Assembly: GCF_001427105.1 (NCBI RefSeq)
Contig: NZ_LMGI01000002.1
Location: forward strand, 1,096,824 to 1,160,823
Direction of reading: 5' to 3'
Origin: Sphingopyxis sp. Root154
GTDB taxonomy: Bacteria > Pseudomonadota > Alphaproteobacteria > Sphingomonadales > Sphingomonadaceae
DNA: 64,000 bases
This document shows positions 36,562 to 48,600 of this stretch, piece after piece. The notes under the pieces were generated by a model that made no database searches, was not told the origin of the DNA, and saw nothing but the letters and a program-made list of their open reading frames with translations. The position numbers and the translations under genes are program-made. The stretch's first letter is position 1, and each line of letters opens with the position of its first letter.

Positions 36562-39384
36562 TTAAGCTTTGTTCTTCGCACGGCGGATTTCGGCGCGAAC
36601 CGAAAGGCCGAGCGCGTCGGCGACGAGCGCCGACTGTTCGGTCTGGTGACGGCTCATCAGGCCCGTCGCGGGCGACGCCGCGGCGGCGCGGCCGGCATAG
36701 CGCGGCCGCATGCCCTTCTTGCCCGCCTCGGTCAGCGCGTCCTCGATCAGCTCGTTGACGAAGAACCAAGCGCCATTGTTGCGCGGCTCTTCCTGCGCCC
36801 AGACCACCTCTTCGAGGTTCGGCATCCGCTTCAGACGAACCGCGAGCGGTTCACCGGGGAAGGGATAGATCTGCTCGAGGCGGACGACCGTCGTGTCGGT
36901 GAGGCCCGCGGCATCGCGCGCTTCCATCAGGTCGTACCCGACCTTGCCCGAACAGAGGACGACGCGCTTGACGTCCTTGTCCGCGGGCGGCGTGCGGTCG
37001 GACATCAGGCGGCGGAAATGCGCGTCGCCGATGAAGTCCGAACGCTGTGACACCGCGAGCTTGTGGCGGAGCAGCGACTTCGGCGTCATGATGACCAGCG
37101 GCTTGCGGAACGGGCGCAGCATCTGGCGGCGCAGGACGTGGAAATAGTTCGACGGCGTCGAAATATTGCACACCTGGATATTGTCGCCCGCGCAGAGCTG
37201 AAGGAAGCGTTCGAGGCGCGCCGAGCTATGTTCCGGCCCCTGTCCTTCATAGCCATGCGGCAACAGCAGCACGAGACCGTTGGCGCGCAGCCACTTGGCT
37301 TCGCCCGATGCGATGAACTGATCGATCATGATCTGTGCGCCGTTGGCGAAATCGCCGAACTGCGCTTCCCAGAGCACGAGGCTCTTCGGATCGGCCATCG
37401 CATAGCCATATTCGAAGCCGAGCACGCCATATTCGGAGAGCGGGCTGTCGAGCACCTCGAACCGGCCGTGCGGCACGGTCGTGAGCGGGACATATTTGTC
37501 CTCGGTCTTCTGGTCGACCCAGACGGCGTGGCGCTGACTGAAGGTGCCGCGCCCCGAATCCTGACCCGACAGGCGGACCTGATAGCCTTCGCTGAGCAGC
37601 GTACCGAAAGCGAGGCTCTCGGCGGTTGCCCAGTCGAACACTTCGCCGTCGCCCTTGTCGGCGAACATCGCACCGCGCGCGTCGATCACGCGGCGGAGCG
37701 TCTTGTGAACTTCGACGTCGGCGGGGATCGTCGTCAGCGTGCGCCCGATCGAATCGAACAATTTGTCCGAAACGCCGGTCGCGATATTGCGGCGCGCATT
37801 TTCGGGATCGGCGGGGGCGTGGAGCCCCGACCAGCGGCCCGCGAACCAGTCGGCCTTGTTCGGCTTGTAGCTCTTCGCCGCTTCGAAATCCTCTTCGAGC
37901 CGCGCCACGAATTCGGCGCGCCGGGCATCAGCCCAGCCCGCATCGACCACGCCTTCGGCTTCCAGCTTCGCGGCGCAAAGCTGCGACACCGGCGGATGCT
38001 GGCGAATGACGCCGTACATGAGCGGCTGGGTGAACGACGGTTCGTCGCCCTCGTTGTGGCCGAAGCGGCGATAGCACCACATGTCGATCACGACGTCGCG
38101 CTTGAACTGCTGGCGGAAATCGATCGCGAGCTTGCAGGCGAAGGTCACGGCTTCGGGATCGTCGCCGTTGACGTGCAGGATCGGCGCCATCACACCCTTT
38201 GCGACGTCCGACGGATAGGGCGACGAGCGCGCGAACTGCGGGCTGGTCGTAAAACCGATCTGGTTGTTGACGATGAAGTGGATGCAGCCGCCGGTGTTAT
38301 AACCGCGGATGCCCGAGAAGCCGAGGCATTCCCAGACGATCCCCTGCCCCGCGAAGGCCGCGTCGCCGTGGATCAGCACCGGCAGCACCTGCTCATGCTT
38401 TTCAAGGTCGTCGCGCACAACCTGCTGCGCGCGCACCTTGCCGAGCACGACCGGATCGGCGGCTTCGAGGTGCGACGGGTTCGGAACGAGCGACATATGC
38501 ACCGACGCGCCGCCGAATTCGCGGTCGGTCGAGGTGCCGAGGTGATATTTGACGTCGCCCGAACCGCCGACATCGTCGGGGTTGGCGCTGCCGCCCGAAA
38601 ATTCGTGGAAGATCACCTTGTATGGCTTCGCCATGACGTTCGCGAGCATGTTGAGACGCCCGCGGTGCGCCATGCCATAGACGATCTCGCGCACGCCATA
38701 CTGCGCACCATATTTGATGATCGCTTCCATCGCGGGGATCATGCTTTCGCCGCCGTCGAGGCCGAAGCGCTTGGTGCCGACATATTTGCGCGCGAGGAAT
38801 TTCTCCCACTCCTCGGCCTGGATCACCTTGCTCAGGATGGCGCGTTTGCCCTCGACCGAAAATTCGATGATCTTGTCGGCGCCTTCCATCCGTTCCTGCA
38901 GGAACTGCCGCTCCTCGATGTCGGCGATGTGCATATATTCGAGGCCGACATTGCCGCAATAATTGGCGCGCAGGATCCCAACGATCTCGCGCACCGTCGC
39001 GCGTTCGAGGCCGAGCGCGCCGCCGAGCCAGACCGGCCGGTCGAGATCGGCGCCAACGAAGCCGTGATATTCGGGCGTGAGGTCGGCGGGCAGCTCGCGC
39101 TGGCTGAGGCCGAGCGGGTCGAGGTTCGCAGCAAGATGACCGCGCACACGATAGGTGCGGATCAGCATCATCGCGCGGATCGAATCGTCGGCGGCGCGTT
39201 CGACTTCGGCGTTCGACAAGGGGGCGCCCGCCTTGGCGGCGGCGGCCTTCACCGCGACCTGCATCTGCTGCGGGTCGAGCGCGGCGGTCAGGTCGTCGCT
39301 GTCGATCTGGGGCCAGTTCTTCGGCGCCCAGCTCGGGCCGGCCTGCGGCTCGTCGATGTCGAAGCTTTGTCGTTCGAGGTTCAT
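36562..39384 (-). CDS. sucA: 2-oxoglutarate dehydrogenase E1 component
   Basis: A 940-residue thiamine-diphosphate enzyme that decarboxylates 2-oxoglutarate and succinylates E2. Recognisable parts include [14 protein letters not shown] at the N-terminal region, [30 protein letters not shown] and [10 protein letters not shown] of the ThDP site, [29 protein letters not shown], and a normal C-terminus near [12 protein letters not shown]. The start is ATG 39384 ([12 protein letters not shown]). A strong hairpin lies in the 82-base gap between sucD and this gene. Confidence 0.97.
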   Translation of the reverse strand: MNLERQSFDIDEPQAGPSWAPKNWPQIDSDDLTAALDPQQMQVAVKAAAAKAGAPLSNAEVERAADDSIRAMMLIRTYRVRGHLAANLDPLGLSQRELPADLTPEYHGFVGADLDRPVWLGGALGLERATVREIVGILRANYCGNVGLEYMHIADIEERQFLQERMEGADKIIEFSVEGKRAILSKVIQAEEWEKFLARKYVGTKRFGLDGGESMIPAMEAIIKYGAQYGVREIVYGMAHRGRLNMLANVMAKPYKVIFHEFSGGSANPDDVGGSGDVKYHLGTSTDREFGGASVHMSLVPNPSHLEAADPVVLGKVRAQQVVRDDLEKHEQVLPVLIHGDAAFAGQGIVWECLGFSGIRGYNTGGCIHFIVNNQIGFTTSPQFARSSPYPSDVAKGVMAPILHVNGDDPEAVTFACKLAIDFRQQFKRDVVIDMWCYRRFGHNEGDEPSFTQPLMYGVIRQHPPVSQLCAAKLEAEGVVDAGWADARRAEFVARLEEDFEAAKSYKPNKADWFAGRWSGLHAPADPENARRNIATGVSDKLFDSIGRTLTTIPADVEVHKTLRRVIDARGAMFADKGDGEVFDWATAESLAFGTLLSEGYQVRLSGQDSGRGTFSQRHAVWVDQKTEDKYVPLTTVPHGRFEVLDSPLSEYGVLGFEYGYAMADPKSLVLWEAQFGDFANGAQIMIDQFIASGEAKWLRANGLVLLLPHGYEGQGPEHSSARLERFLQLCAGDNIQVCNISTPSNYFHVLRRQMLRPFRKPLVIMTPKSLLRHKLAVSQRSDFIGDAHFRRLMSDRTPPADKDVKRVVLCSGKVGYDLMEARDAAGLTDTTVVRLEQIYPFPGEPLAVRLKRMPNLEEVVWAQEEPRNNGAWFFVNELIEDALTEAGKKGMRPRYAGRAAAASPATGLMSRHQTEQSALVADALGLSVRAEIRRAKNKA

Positions 39385-39431
39385 CTGCTTTTCCACGGGG
39401 AGGTAGGGGTGGGTTTTATATGGGGAGCGGA

Positions 39432-39460
39432 GGCCCGCCGGCAAAGGGCGCCGGCGGGCC
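39432..39460. other. Intra-operon GC hairpin between sucD and sucA
   Basis: GGCCCGCCGGC (39432-39442) and GCCGGCGGGCC (39450-39460) form an exact 11-bp stem with a 7-base loop. It starts 6 bases after the sucD stop on the minus-strand transcript. No T-run follows, so partial termination or a 3'-end-protecting RNA processing site that sets the ratio of mdh-sucD to sucA-odhB mRNA is more likely than full termination. Confidence 0.55.
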
Positions 39461-39466
39461 GTCCGG

Positions 39467-40357
39467 TCAGACGCGTTCCTTCAGCACTTCGGCGAGGGTC
39501 GAGCCGAGTTCCGACGGGCTCGCCGACACCTTGATGCCCGCAGCTTCCATCGCGGCGATCTTGCTCTCGGCGTCGCCCTTGCCGCCCGACACGATCGCGC
39601 CGGCGTGGCCCATGCGGCGGCCCGGAGGCGCCGTGCGGCCCGCGATGAAGCCGGCCATCGGCTTCTTGCGGCCGCGCTTGGCTTCGTCGATCAGGAACTG
39701 CGCCGCCTGCTCCTCGGCGTCGCCGCCGATTTCGCCGATCATGATGATCGACTTGGTCGCTTCGTCGGCGAGGAAGAGTTCGAGCACGTCGATAAAGTTG
39801 GTGCCGTTGACGGGGTCGCCGCCGATGCCGACCGCGGTCGTCTGGCCGAGGCCGACGTTCGTCGTCTGGAACACGGCTTCATAGGTGAGCGTACCCGAGC
39901 GCGAGACGACGCCGACGCTGCCCTTCGAGAAGATGCTGCCGGGCATGATGCCGATCTTGCATTCGCCGGGCGTCAGCACCCCGGGGCAGTTCGGGCCGAT
40001 CAGGCGCGACTTCGAACCCGAAAGCGCGCGCTTCACCTTGACCATGTCGAGCACCGGGATGCCCTCGGTGATGCACACGATCAGTTCCATCTCGGCGTCG
40101 ATCGCCTCGAGGATCGAGTCCGCGGCGAACGGCGGCGGCACGTAAATGCAGCTCGCGGTCGCGCCGGTCGCGGCCTTGGCTTCTTCAACGGTGTTGAAGT
40201 TCGGCAGGCCGATATGCGTCGTACCGCCTTTGCCCGGCGTCACGCCGCCGACCATCTGCGTGCCATAGGCGAGCGCCTGTTCGGTGTGGAAGGTGCCGGT
40301 GGCACCGGTCATCCCTTGCGTGATGACCTTGGTATTCTTGTCGATGAGGATGGACAT
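39467..40357 (-). CDS. sucD: Succinate-CoA ligase, alpha subunit
   Basis: A 296-residue SucD. The CoA-binding Rossmann domain ([38 protein letters not shown]), [23 protein letters not shown], and the phosphohistidine loop [15 protein letters not shown] are all intact. It makes succinyl-CoA ligase together with SucC, but sucC is not next to it, nor elsewhere in this window; normally sucC directly precedes sucD. An AGGAGA ribosome-binding site precedes ATG 40357. It lies 64 bases behind mdh. Confidence 0.97.
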   Translation of the reverse strand: MSILIDKNTKVITQGMTGATGTFHTEQALAYGTQMVGGVTPGKGGTTHIGLPNFNTVEEAKAATGATASCIYVPPPFAADSILEAIDAEMELIVCITEGIPVLDMVKVKRALSGSKSRLIGPNCPGVLTPGECKIGIMPGSIFSKGSVGVVSRSGTLTYEAVFQTTNVGLGQTTAVGIGGDPVNGTNFIDVLELFLADEATKSIIMIGEIGGDAEEQAAQFLIDEAKRGRKKPMAGFIAGRTAPPGRRMGHAGAIVSGGKGDAESKIAAMEAAGIKVSASPSELGSTLAEVLKERV

Positions 40358-40421
40358 ATTCTAATTCTCCTGGGGAGAGCCCGCCCGCCCGACGCCAAGC
40401 GCCGGGCGTAGCCAAAAGGGA

Positions 40422-41704
<1,283 letters not shown>

Positions 41705-42748
41705 ATGACCCGGGCAATCATCAGCTTCGACACCGAATTGTCGGCCGGCCTTTACCAGCGCGGCGCCGACGCGCGCGCCAATTTCGAAAGCTCGATCCTC
41801 GGCCGCTGCCGCGATGGCGACTTTGGCATCCATTTCCAGATGGACATGCTCGAACGCCACGGCCTGACCGGCGTGTTCTTCATCGATCCGATGCCCGCGC
41901 TGGTCTATGGCCCCGAGGTGATCGACGCGATCGTCCGGCCGGTCGTCACGCGCGGGCACGAGGTTCAGGTTCATATCCACACCGAATGGCTCGCCTTCGC
42001 GCGCTTCAACCCGGTCGGGCGGCTGACCGGACGCAATATCGGCGATTTCCCGCTCGCTGCGCAAAAGAAGCTGATCGCGCTCGCCCGCGACATTCTCGTG
42101 GGGGCAGGCGCACCGAAACCAACCGCCTTTCGCGCGGGCAATTTCGGCGCGAACGACAACACGTTGCGCGCGCTCGCCGCCCTCGGCTTCCGCTTCGACA
42201 GCAGCTTCAACGGCGCGTATCAGGGCCATGGCTGCGACATCTCGCTCGACCCCGGCAACCTCGGCATGCGCATCCACCATGGCGTCTGCGAAGTGCCGGT
42301 CAGCGGGCTGATGGACCGCGCCAGCCGCTTCCGCCCTGCCCAGCTTTGCGCGATGTCCGAAGAGGAAATGCGCGACGCGCTGGATCATAGCGCAGCGAGC
42401 GGCGCGATCCAGTTTTCGGCGTTCAGCCACAGCTTCGAACTGCTGAGCCGCGACCGCGAGGTTCCCAACGGCCTGGCGATTTCGCGGATGGAGGCGCTGT
42501 GCCGCGCGGTCGCGGACGATGCGCGGGTGACGAGCGGCGGCTTCGCGACGCTGCCCGGACCACCCGAACGCCCCGCGCGGATCGGACTCGCCGCACCCAA
42601 GCCGCTGCGGACGCTGCGCCGCACGATCGAGCAGGGTATCGGCCATCTCGCGCACGAGGTGCGTTATGTGCGCGACCTCATTTCTGTGACGGTCAATTCG
42701 TCACGATGGGGAAAGATTGCCAGCGGTGTCGTCCTGGCCGTGGCCTAG
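41705..42748 (+). CDS. Polysaccharide deacetylase-family (NodB-like) protein
   Basis: A 347-residue protein resembling NodB/CE4 polysaccharide deacetylases. IISFDTELSAGLYQRG has the first Asp of the metal site, QVHIHTEWLAF the His pair, and TAFRAGNFGANDNTLRALAALGFRFDSSFN the arginine and Asp of motif 3. FSAFSHSFELLSRD gives the late histidine. No signal peptide is clear, so it may act in the cytosol. Either ATG 41705 or ATG 41687 could start it. Its last 48 bases overlap the convergent zapE gene. Confidence 0.82.
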   Translation: MTRAIISFDTELSAGLYQRGADARANFESSILGRCRDGDFGIHFQMDMLERHGLTGVFFIDPMPALVYGPEVIDAIVRPVVTRGHEVQVHIHTEWLAFARFNPVGRLTGRNIGDFPLAAQKKLIALARDILVGAGAPKPTAFRAGNFGANDNTLRALAALGFRFDSSFNGAYQGHGCDISLDPGNLGMRIHHGVCEVPVSGLMDRASRFRPAQLCAMSEEEMRDALDHSAASGAIQFSAFSHSFELLSRDREVPNGLAISRMEALCRAVADDARVTSGGFATLPGPPERPARIGLAAPKPLRTLRRTIEQGIGHLAHEVRYVRDLISVTVNSSRWGKIASGVVLAVA

Positions 42749-43840
42749 GTCGAGATAATCGTCCGACTGCATTTCGGCGAGGCGGCTCGCTGTCCGCTCG
42801 AATTCGAACGCGCCGTCGCCCGCGATATAGAGCTGATCGGGCATCGCCGCCGCGCTCGCGAGCAGCTTGACCTTATATTCGTAGAGCGCGTCGATTAGCG
42901 TGACGAAGCGAGCCGCCTCATTGCGGTTTTCGGGCCCCATGCGCGGGATGCCGACGATGATCACGCTGTGGAAATGCCGCGCGACTGCGAGATAGTCCGA
43001 TGCCCCCCGCGCCTCGCCGCATAGCCGCTTGAACGAAAAAACCGCGACTCCCTTCAAGGCTTTCGGCACGTGCAGCAACCGCCCGCCGCCGACGTCGAGC
43101 TCGAGCGTCGGGACATGCGCGCGGTCCTCGGGCGGATAGTCGGTGAGCCGGAAGAAGGCGGCCGACAGCGCCGCGCTCGCCGCATCGTCGGCAGGAACGA
43201 ACCAGCGCGCGCCGTCGCCCAGCCGGTCGCGACGATAATCGGTCGGGCCGTTGAGGCCCATCACATCGAGCCTTTCCTCGACGAGCGCGATGAAGGGGAG
43301 GAAATGTTCGCGGTTGAGCCCGTCCTTGTAGAGGTCCTTCGGCGGCCGGTTCGACGTTGCGACCATCGTCACCCCTCGGTCGATCAGCGCGGTGAACAGG
43401 CGCGAGAGGATCATCGCGTCGGCGCTGTTGTTAACCACCATTTCGTCGAACGCGAGGCAGCGCGTATTTTCGGCGAGAGCATCGGCGACGAGCGGGATCG
43501 GATCGCCGCTCTCGCTCTTCCTGACCTCGCGCATCCGCGCATGGACGTCGAGCATGAACGCATGAAAATGGACGCGCCGCTTCCGCTGGATGGTGAGCTG
43601 GTCGTAGAACAAGTCCATTAGCATCGACTTGCCGCGCCCGACCGCGCCGCACAGATAGACGCCGCGCAGCGCCTCGGGCTTGCGGCCGGCAAGACGCCAG
43701 AGCAGGCTGCCGCGCTTGGGCACGGCTTCGAGTTCGGCCTGCAGCCGGTTCAGCCGCCCGGCGGCGGCGCGCTGCTCGGGATCGGGGCGAAGCTCGCCCG
43801 CCGCGACAAGCGCGTCATAGGCCGCAAGAACGGTGGTCAC
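42701..43840 (-). CDS. zapE: AFG1-family ATPase / cell division protein ZapE
   Basis: A 379-residue AFG1-like AAA ATPase. The Walker A loop is GAVGRGKSMLMDLFYDQL, Walker B is CLAFDEMVVNN, followed by VATSNRPPKDLYKDGLNREHFLPFI and the family end RFVTLIDALYEYKVKLLASA. In E. coli ZapE acts on FtsZ rings; in mitochondria the homologue helps respiratory complex turnover, which fits its place behind sdhB here. The start is a GTG at 43840 sharing bases with the thioesterase stop (GTGA). It overlaps the convergent deacetylase gene by 48 bases. Confidence 0.93.
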   Translation of the reverse strand: MTTVLAAYDALVAAGELRPDPEQRAAAGRLNRLQAELEAVPKRGSLLWRLAGRKPEALRGVYLCGAVGRGKSMLMDLFYDQLTIQRKRRVHFHAFMLDVHARMREVRKSESGDPIPLVADALAENTRCLAFDEMVVNNSADAMILSRLFTALIDRGVTMVATSNRPPKDLYKDGLNREHFLPFIALVEERLDVMGLNGPTDYRRDRLGDGARWFVPADDAASAALSAAFFRLTDYPPEDRAHVPTLELDVGGGRLLHVPKALKGVAVFSFKRLCGEARGASDYLAVARHFHSVIIVGIPRMGPENRNEAARFVTLIDALYEYKVKLLASAAAMPDQLYIAGDGAFEFERTASRLAEMQSDDYLDLGHGQDDTAGNLSPS

Positions 43841-44328
43841 TTGGCGCTCGCCTTGCGGATCGTCCCGGCGAAGCTCAGCACGATATGGCTGTCGCCCTCG
43901 CCCTGTACGACGAGCCCGCGCAGGAAGATCAGCCGGCCGGTCTCGCGCACCAGCTCGACCACGGCATCGAGCGGCTCGCCGACGCGGCCCGCGCCGACAA
44001 ATTGCGTCGACAGGTCGAGCGTCACCGAATGGCCGGCATTGAGCGAGCCAAACTGATGCGAGGCCGCGAACAGCGCTATGTCGACAAGCGCGAGCGTCAC
44101 CGCGCCGTGGACGTTGTCGCCGAGGTTGCTGTGCCTGCGCTCGGGCAGCATCCGCACCCTTGCGCACGGACGGCCGTCGGCGGTTGGCGATTCGACGCGG
44201 ACCGTCAGCGGTTCGATGAAGGCATTGAAGCGGCTGGGGTCCTTGAGGTTCCAGCTGACCCAACCATCCTTCAGCGTCTCCGCGCTGAAATGGTCCCGGC
44301 GCTTCGGCTCCTCGATCCCGTCGTTCAC
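43837..44328 (-). CDS. PaaI-like hotdog-fold thioesterase
   Basis: A 163-residue hotdog-fold protein of the PaaI/DUF4442-like thioesterase group. [25 protein letters not shown] is the helix with the catalytic Asp/Gly region, and [41 protein letters not shown] fits the following strands. The acyl-CoA substrate is unknown. It starts with GTG 44328 within the sdhB stop (GTGA) and ends in the zapE start, so three genes sdhB, thioesterase, zapE are coupled. Confidence 0.88.
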   Translation of the reverse strand: MNDGIEEPKRRDHFSAETLKDGWVSWNLKDPSRFNAFIEPLTVRVESPTADGRPCARVRMLPERRHSNLGDNVHGAVTLALVDIALFAASHQFGSLNAGHSVTLDLSTQFVGAGRVGEPLDAVVELVRETGRLIFLRGLVVQGEGDSHIVLSFAGTIRKASAK

Positions 44329-45107
44329 ACCTGCCGCTCGGCCTCGAGCTTCTTGATCTCGGCGATCGCGCGTGCGGGGCTGAGGCCCTTGGGGCACGCA
44401 TTGGCGCAGTTCATGATCGTGTGGCAGCGATAGAGGCGGAAGGGATCTTCGAGCTCGTCGAGCCGCTCGCCGGTCATCTCGTCGCGGCTGTCAGCGAGCC
44501 AGCGATACGCCTGGAGCAGGATCGCGGGGCCGAGGAACTTGTCGCTGTTCCACCAATAGCTGGGGCAGCTGGTCGAGCAGCAGGCGCACAGGATGCACTC
44601 GTAAAGCCCGTCGAGCTTCTCGCGCTCTTCGGGCGACTGCAGCCGTTCCTTGCCGCTCGGCGTCGTCGTCTTGGTCTTCAGCCAAGGTTCGATCGACGCA
44701 TATTGCGCATAGAAATGCGTGAAGTCGGGGACGAGATCCTTGATCACGTCCATCGCGGGCAGCGGAGTGATCGTGATATCGCCCTTCAGATCTTCGATCG
44801 CGGTCGTGCAGGCGAGGCCGTTCTTGCCGTTCATGTTCATCGAACAGCTGCCGCAAATGCCCTCGCGGCACGAACGGCGGAAGGTCAGCGACGAATCCTG
44901 CTCGCTCTTCATCTTGATGAGCGCGTCGAGCACCATCGGGCCGCATTTTTCGGTGTCGATCTCGAACGTATCGAAACGCGGGTTCTGGCCGCTATCGGGG
45001 TCGTAGCGATAGACTTTGAATTTCTTCACCGCCGCGGCGCCATCGGCCTTGTGGACCTTGCCCGTCTTTTGCGGGCGGCTGTTCTTGGGCAGGACAAATT
45101 GGGCCAT
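44325..45107 (-). CDS. sdhB: Succinate dehydrogenase iron-sulfur subunit
   Basis: A 260-residue iron-sulfur subunit of complex II. The 2Fe-2S cysteines lie in [19 protein letters not shown] with a later ACTT, and the 4Fe-4S and 3Fe-4S sets in [19 protein letters not shown] and [19 protein letters not shown]. Normal length. The start is ATG 45107 (MAQFVLPKN). sdhC, sdhD and sdhA are not upstream, where a divergent flippase gene lies, so the operon is split. It is followed by the thioesterase with a GTGA overlap. Confidence 0.97.
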   Translation of the reverse strand: MAQFVLPKNSRPQKTGKVHKADGAAAVKKFKVYRYDPDSGQNPRFDTFEIDTEKCGPMVLDALIKMKSEQDSSLTFRRSCREGICGSCSMNMNGKNGLACTTAIEDLKGDITITPLPAMDVIKDLVPDFTHFYAQYASIEPWLKTKTTTPSGKERLQSPEEREKLDGLYECILCACCSTSCPSYWWNSDKFLGPAILLQAYRWLADSRDEMTGERLDELEDPFRLYRCHTIMNCANACPKGLSPARAIAEIKKLEAERQV

Positions 45108-45235
45108 ATCGCGGGGTTCCCTATGCAATTGGGCGCTGCCTAGACCCGAAAGGCAGAGTCGACAAGGGGGTGAAGGGGGGCGAGCGCACGAAAGCCGCTG
45201 GCGGCACGGCGGACGAGCCGCTAGGTGCGGCAACG

Positions 45236-46780
45236 ATGAGCGAAGACGTCGCCAAACCCGCCGTAACCAGCCGCAGCGTCGCACGCGGGCTTGGCACGAC
45301 CGTGCTGGCGCGACTAGGCGCCGTGGTCGAGATCGTCGCGCAGCCGCTTTACGTCCTGATGTTCGGCCTTGCCGGCTATGGTCTCTATGCCGTGCTTTGG
45401 GCTGCGGTAAACCTGCTCGAGAATATCTTCGATCTCGGCATGACGAGCGCGATGCAGCGCACCGTGCCGCAATCGGCAGGCAAGGCCGAGGCTGCGGCGG
45501 CGCTGCGCACCGCGATGATCTTCGGTGTCGGTCCATGTATCATCGTCGCGGCCATCGTTGCGCTCTTTGCCGCCGACCTCGGGCCGCTACTCAATGTCGC
45601 GGACCATGACCGCGAACTCGTCACCCCCGCGATCCGCATCTTCGTCTGGGCGCTCCCGCTGTGGGCCTTTGTCGAGATCGCGACGTCGGCGCTGCGCGCA
45701 CGTATGGTATTCGGGGCCGAAATCCGGCTGCGGATCGTCTGGGAACAGATGTTGCGGCTGGTGTTCGCGGGGCTGTTTTTCGCCGGCGGGCTTGGCCTCA
45801 AGGGGCTGTTTATTGCGCATCTTTGCTCGCTCGCGATAACCGCGGCGCTCAGCGTGCGGCTGCTCGCGCGCCACTATAGCTTCGCCGACCTGTGGCGCGG
45901 GCCTTGGGTCACCCACACGACGCGCGACACCTTCTGGGCGGGGCTTTCGATCCTGCCGTCGAACATCATCACGCGGCTGTTCGGCGATGCGCCCGCGCTC
46001 ATCCTCAACATGCTGCTCCCCGGCGCGGCGGGCGCGGCGGCGGCGGGCCTGTTCACGATCGCGCGAAAATTGTCGAGCGTGGTCCAGCTTGTGCGCATCG
46101 CCTTCACCTATGTGATGGCACCATTGGCGGCGAGCGCCGAACGCGAGGACCGGCGGCAGGTCGCCGACATCTATGCTTATGCGACGCGACTGATCTCGGC
46201 GATCGCACTTCCGCTCGCCGCCGTGCTCGCTGCGGGCAGCGCGTCGTTGCTCGGCCTGTTCGGACATCAGGCGCAGGCGGCCCAAGCCGCACTTGTCATC
46301 CTGCTGCTCGCGCGCGCGGCAGAAGCGGTGCTCGGCATTTCAGCCCCGGTACTGCAGGTGGTCGCCGCGTTCCGCCAGCAACTTACCGCCAGCATCTTCG
46401 GCGTCGCCGTGGCCGTGGGTGCCGGATGGCTGATCGTCGGGCATCTCGATCCACTGACCGGAGTGACGCTCGCGACGGCGATCGGGCTTGTCGTCATGGC
46501 CGCCATCCCGACGCTCCAGCTCGCAATCGTCGAAAAGCTTCATCCCTTCGACGCCCAATTTCCGGCGGTGGCCTTGCGCGGAATTGCGATCACCCTTGTT
46601 GCAGGTATAGCGGCTGTATTCGTGGACCTGCTGCCCGATGCCATATCGCTGCCGCTGCTCGCGCTGATCGCCGTCGCGGCCATCTGGCTTGCGCTGCGCT
46701 TTGCCCTGCCACTTGCCGACCGCGCTTCGCTCGGCAAGACGGCGCGCAAGCTGCGCCTGATCGGACCCGCCGAGCGATGA
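45236..46780 (+). CDS. Polysaccharide flippase (Wzx/MATE-like)
   Basis: A 514-residue membrane protein with about 12-14 helices of the MOP flippase superfamily that moves lipid-linked saccharides across the inner membrane. [27 protein letters not shown] at the start and [30 protein letters not shown] in the middle are typical of Wzx-type proteins. ATG 45236 is preferred over an upstream in-frame GTG at 45170. Its stop overlaps the next ATG (ATGA). It opens a five-gene coupled series and is divergent from sdhB. Confidence 0.87.
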   Translation: MSEDVAKPAVTSRSVARGLGTTVLARLGAVVEIVAQPLYVLMFGLAGYGLYAVLWAAVNLLENIFDLGMTSAMQRTVPQSAGKAEAAAALRTAMIFGVGPCIIVAAIVALFAADLGPLLNVADHDRELVTPAIRIFVWALPLWAFVEIATSALRARMVFGAEIRLRIVWEQMLRLVFAGLFFAGGLGLKGLFIAHLCSLAITAALSVRLLARHYSFADLWRGPWVTHTTRDTFWAGLSILPSNIITRLFGDAPALILNMLLPGAAGAAAAGLFTIARKLSSVVQLVRIAFTYVMAPLAASAEREDRRQVADIYAYATRLISAIALPLAAVLAAGSASLLGLFGHQAQAAQAALVILLLARAAEAVLGISAPVLQVVAAFRQQLTASIFGVAVAVGAGWLIVGHLDPLTGVTLATAIGLVVMAAIPTLQLAIVEKLHPFDAQFPAVALRGIAITLVAGIAAVFVDLLPDAISLPLLALIAVAAIWLALRFALPLADRASLGKTARKLRLIGPAER

Positions 46781-47478
46781 GCGAGGTGGTTCCCATCCGC
46801 GTCGCGATCTACGACCTCGACCGCACGGTGCTACGCAAGCCGACCTTCACGCTGTTCCTGCTGTGGGCGGCGTGGCGCGAGGCGCGGTGGCGCATGCTGT
46901 TGCTTCCGGCGCTCGCAGCGCTGATGATCGGCTATGCGCTGCGCCTCTATGGCCGCGACCGGTTCAAGCCGGCGGCGATTCGCCTGATGTTGGGGCCACA
47001 GATTTCGCCGACGCGCGCGGCGGACCTCGCGGCGCGCTTTGCCGAATGGCGGGTACCGCGCGACGTGCCGCCGGGGGCGCAGGCGTGTATCGCGCGCGAC
47101 CGCGCCGAGGGATACCGCCTGCTAATGGCTACCGCGGCGCCCGAATTCTACGCCGGTGCGATTGCCGAAGCGCTAGGCTTCGACGCGATCGTGGCGACCC
47201 GCCACCGGCGCGGTTCCGACGGCAGCTGGCTGCCGCTGCTAGATGGCGAAAATTGCTATGGCGCCGAAAAGGCGCGGCGCGTCACCGAGTGGCTCGATGC
47301 GAACGCCGCGGGCGGCGCGGTGCATATCCGCGCTTATTCGGACCACCCGAGCGACGCGCCGACCTTTGCACTGGCGAATGAATCCTGGCTGGTGGGACGC
47401 GGCCGCAATCTGGCCCGTCTTGCCGCGCAGCAAGGCTGGCGGACGCTGGATTTCGAAACAACCACCGGACCCGGCTGA
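46777..47478 (+). CDS. HAD-IB family phosphatase
   Basis: A 233-residue HAD hydrolase of the phosphoserine-phosphatase-like IB class. Motif I is IYDLDRTVL with nucleophile D13 and acid D15; motif II is MATAAPEFY; motif IV is YSDHPSDAP. A hydrophobic pair of segments between motif I and the cap (WRMLLLPALAALMIGYAL) suggests membrane association, as in phosphatidylglycerophosphatase-like members. It may dephosphorylate a phospho-alcohol or lipid phosphate made by the neighbouring CDP-alcohol transferase. Coupled to the flippase by ATGA. Confidence 0.88.
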   Translation: MSEVVPIRVAIYDLDRTVLRKPTFTLFLLWAAWREARWRMLLLPALAALMIGYALRLYGRDRFKPAAIRLMLGPQISPTRAADLAARFAEWRVPRDVPPGAQACIARDRAEGYRLLMATAAPEFYAGAIAEALGFDAIVATRHRRGSDGSWLPLLDGENCYGAEKARRVTEWLDANAAGGAVHIRAYSDHPSDAPTFALANESWLVGRGRNLARLAAQQGWRTLDFETTTGPG

Positions 47479-48600
47479 ATGCGGCCGCCTCCCTTCGCCC
47501 GATCCGCCCTACCGGAGTTTCGCTTGCCAACCCCCATCGCCTTCCTTGCCATTGCCGAAGCGCAACAGCTTTATCATTGGCTGCCGACGGCGCTCGAGCT
47601 CGCGCGGCGCGACGATGTAAGGGTTTCGATCTTGTCACCATCGCGCCAGATCCTCGATCTCGTGCTCAGCTATGATACACAAGGCCGGTTCGAATCCGTG
47701 CTGCTGCGCCGGCCACCCTTTGGTCCCGACTCGCTGTTCCGCCAACCGTCGCGGCTTGCGACCTTGCTGCTCAATTATTCCGCCATCCGCCGCTTTCCCG
47801 TGCTGGTCACGACCGAAATTTCCAGCGCGTGGCTGAAACGCGTCCCGGGTTTTTCATCGCGCATCGTCGTCATCAAGCATGGCGCGGGCGACCGCGAGGG
47901 CGGCTATCGCGGGCGGCATGCGCTGATCGATCTGACCCTCGTCGCGGGCGAAAAGGATCGGCGGCGCATGATCGAACACAAGCTGTCCGAACCGGGCAAT
48001 GTCGTCGTGGGCGGCTACGCTAAGTTCGAAATATGCGCAGAGCGGCAGCGTTATTTCGACAACGATCTGCCGACCTTATTCTACAATCCGCATTTCGATG
48101 CGAAGCTGTCGTCGTGGCCGACGCACGGGTCCGAAGTGCTCGCCACCCTCGAGGCGCTCGAGGGGTGGAATGTCATCATCGCGCCGCATACGAAGCTGGC
48201 GCAGCGCATGCCGCCGATCACGACGCCGGCGGCGCATATCCGGGTCGATATGGGCAGCCACCGTTCGATCGACATGAGCTATACGCTGAGCTCCGACGTC
48301 TATCTGGGCGACGTGTCGAGCCAGGTTTACGAGTTTCTCCTGCGCCCGCGTCCCTGCATTTTCCTCAACCTCGACCGGTTAGCGTGGCGCGACGATCCAG
48401 CCTTTGCGCACTGGCATTTGGGTCAGGTCATCGAAGATATCGCCGAACTCCCCGCCGCGCTCGCCCGGGCTGCGGACTTGCAACCGACCTTTGTTGATGC
48501 TCAGGAAGCCGCCATGCACGATTCCATCGATCAATTCCCGATCCCCGCCTCGATACGGCAGGCCGACATCATCCTTGATTTCGCAAGGACGCCACGATGA
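47479..48600 (+). CDS. CDP-glycerol glycerophosphotransferase-like (GT-B) protein
   Basis: A 373-residue protein resembling TagB/TagF-type glycerophosphotransferases. Two Rossmann-like halves are visible. The first contains VVIKHGAGDREGGY and LTLVAGEKDRRRM; the second VVVGGYAKFE, LPTLFYNPHFDAKLSSW and WNVIIAPHTKL, matching the HG.G, GyPk/GyaK-like and P.. .HP/HT motifs of that family, followed by DVYLGDVSSQVYEFLLRPRPCIFLN. ATG 47479 abuts the previous stop; TTG 47524 has a better ribosome-binding site (GGAG) and would drop 15 residues. The donor is unknown; with the CDP-alcohol transferase downstream a CDP-polyol donor is a fair guess. Confidence 0.72.
   Translation: MRPPPFARSALPEFRLPTPIAFLAIAEAQQLYHWLPTALELARRDDVRVSILSPSRQILDLVLSYDTQGRFESVLLRRPPFGPDSLFRQPSRLATLLLNYSAIRRFPVLVTTEISSAWLKRVPGFSSRIVVIKHGAGDREGGYRGRHALIDLTLVAGEKDRRRMIEHKLSEPGNVVVGGYAKFEICAERQRYFDNDLPTLFYNPHFDAKLSSWPTHGSEVLATLEALEGWNVIIAPHTKLAQRMPPITTPAAHIRVDMGSHRSIDMSYTLSSDVYLGDVSSQVYEFLLRPRPCIFLNLDRLAWRDDPAFAHWHLGQVIEDIAELPAALARAADLQPTFVDAQEAAMHDSIDQFPIPASIRQADIILDFARTPR

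Noticed and set aside
37063..39534. An 823-codon plus-strand frame opposite sucA
   Set aside because: Antisense shadow of the 2-oxoglutarate dehydrogenase gene, with no recognisable motif.
45170..45235. Upstream GTG start for the flippase giving 22 more residues
   Set aside because: The extra residues ([18 protein letters not shown]) look non-native and precede a good MSEDVAK start; kept ATG 45236.
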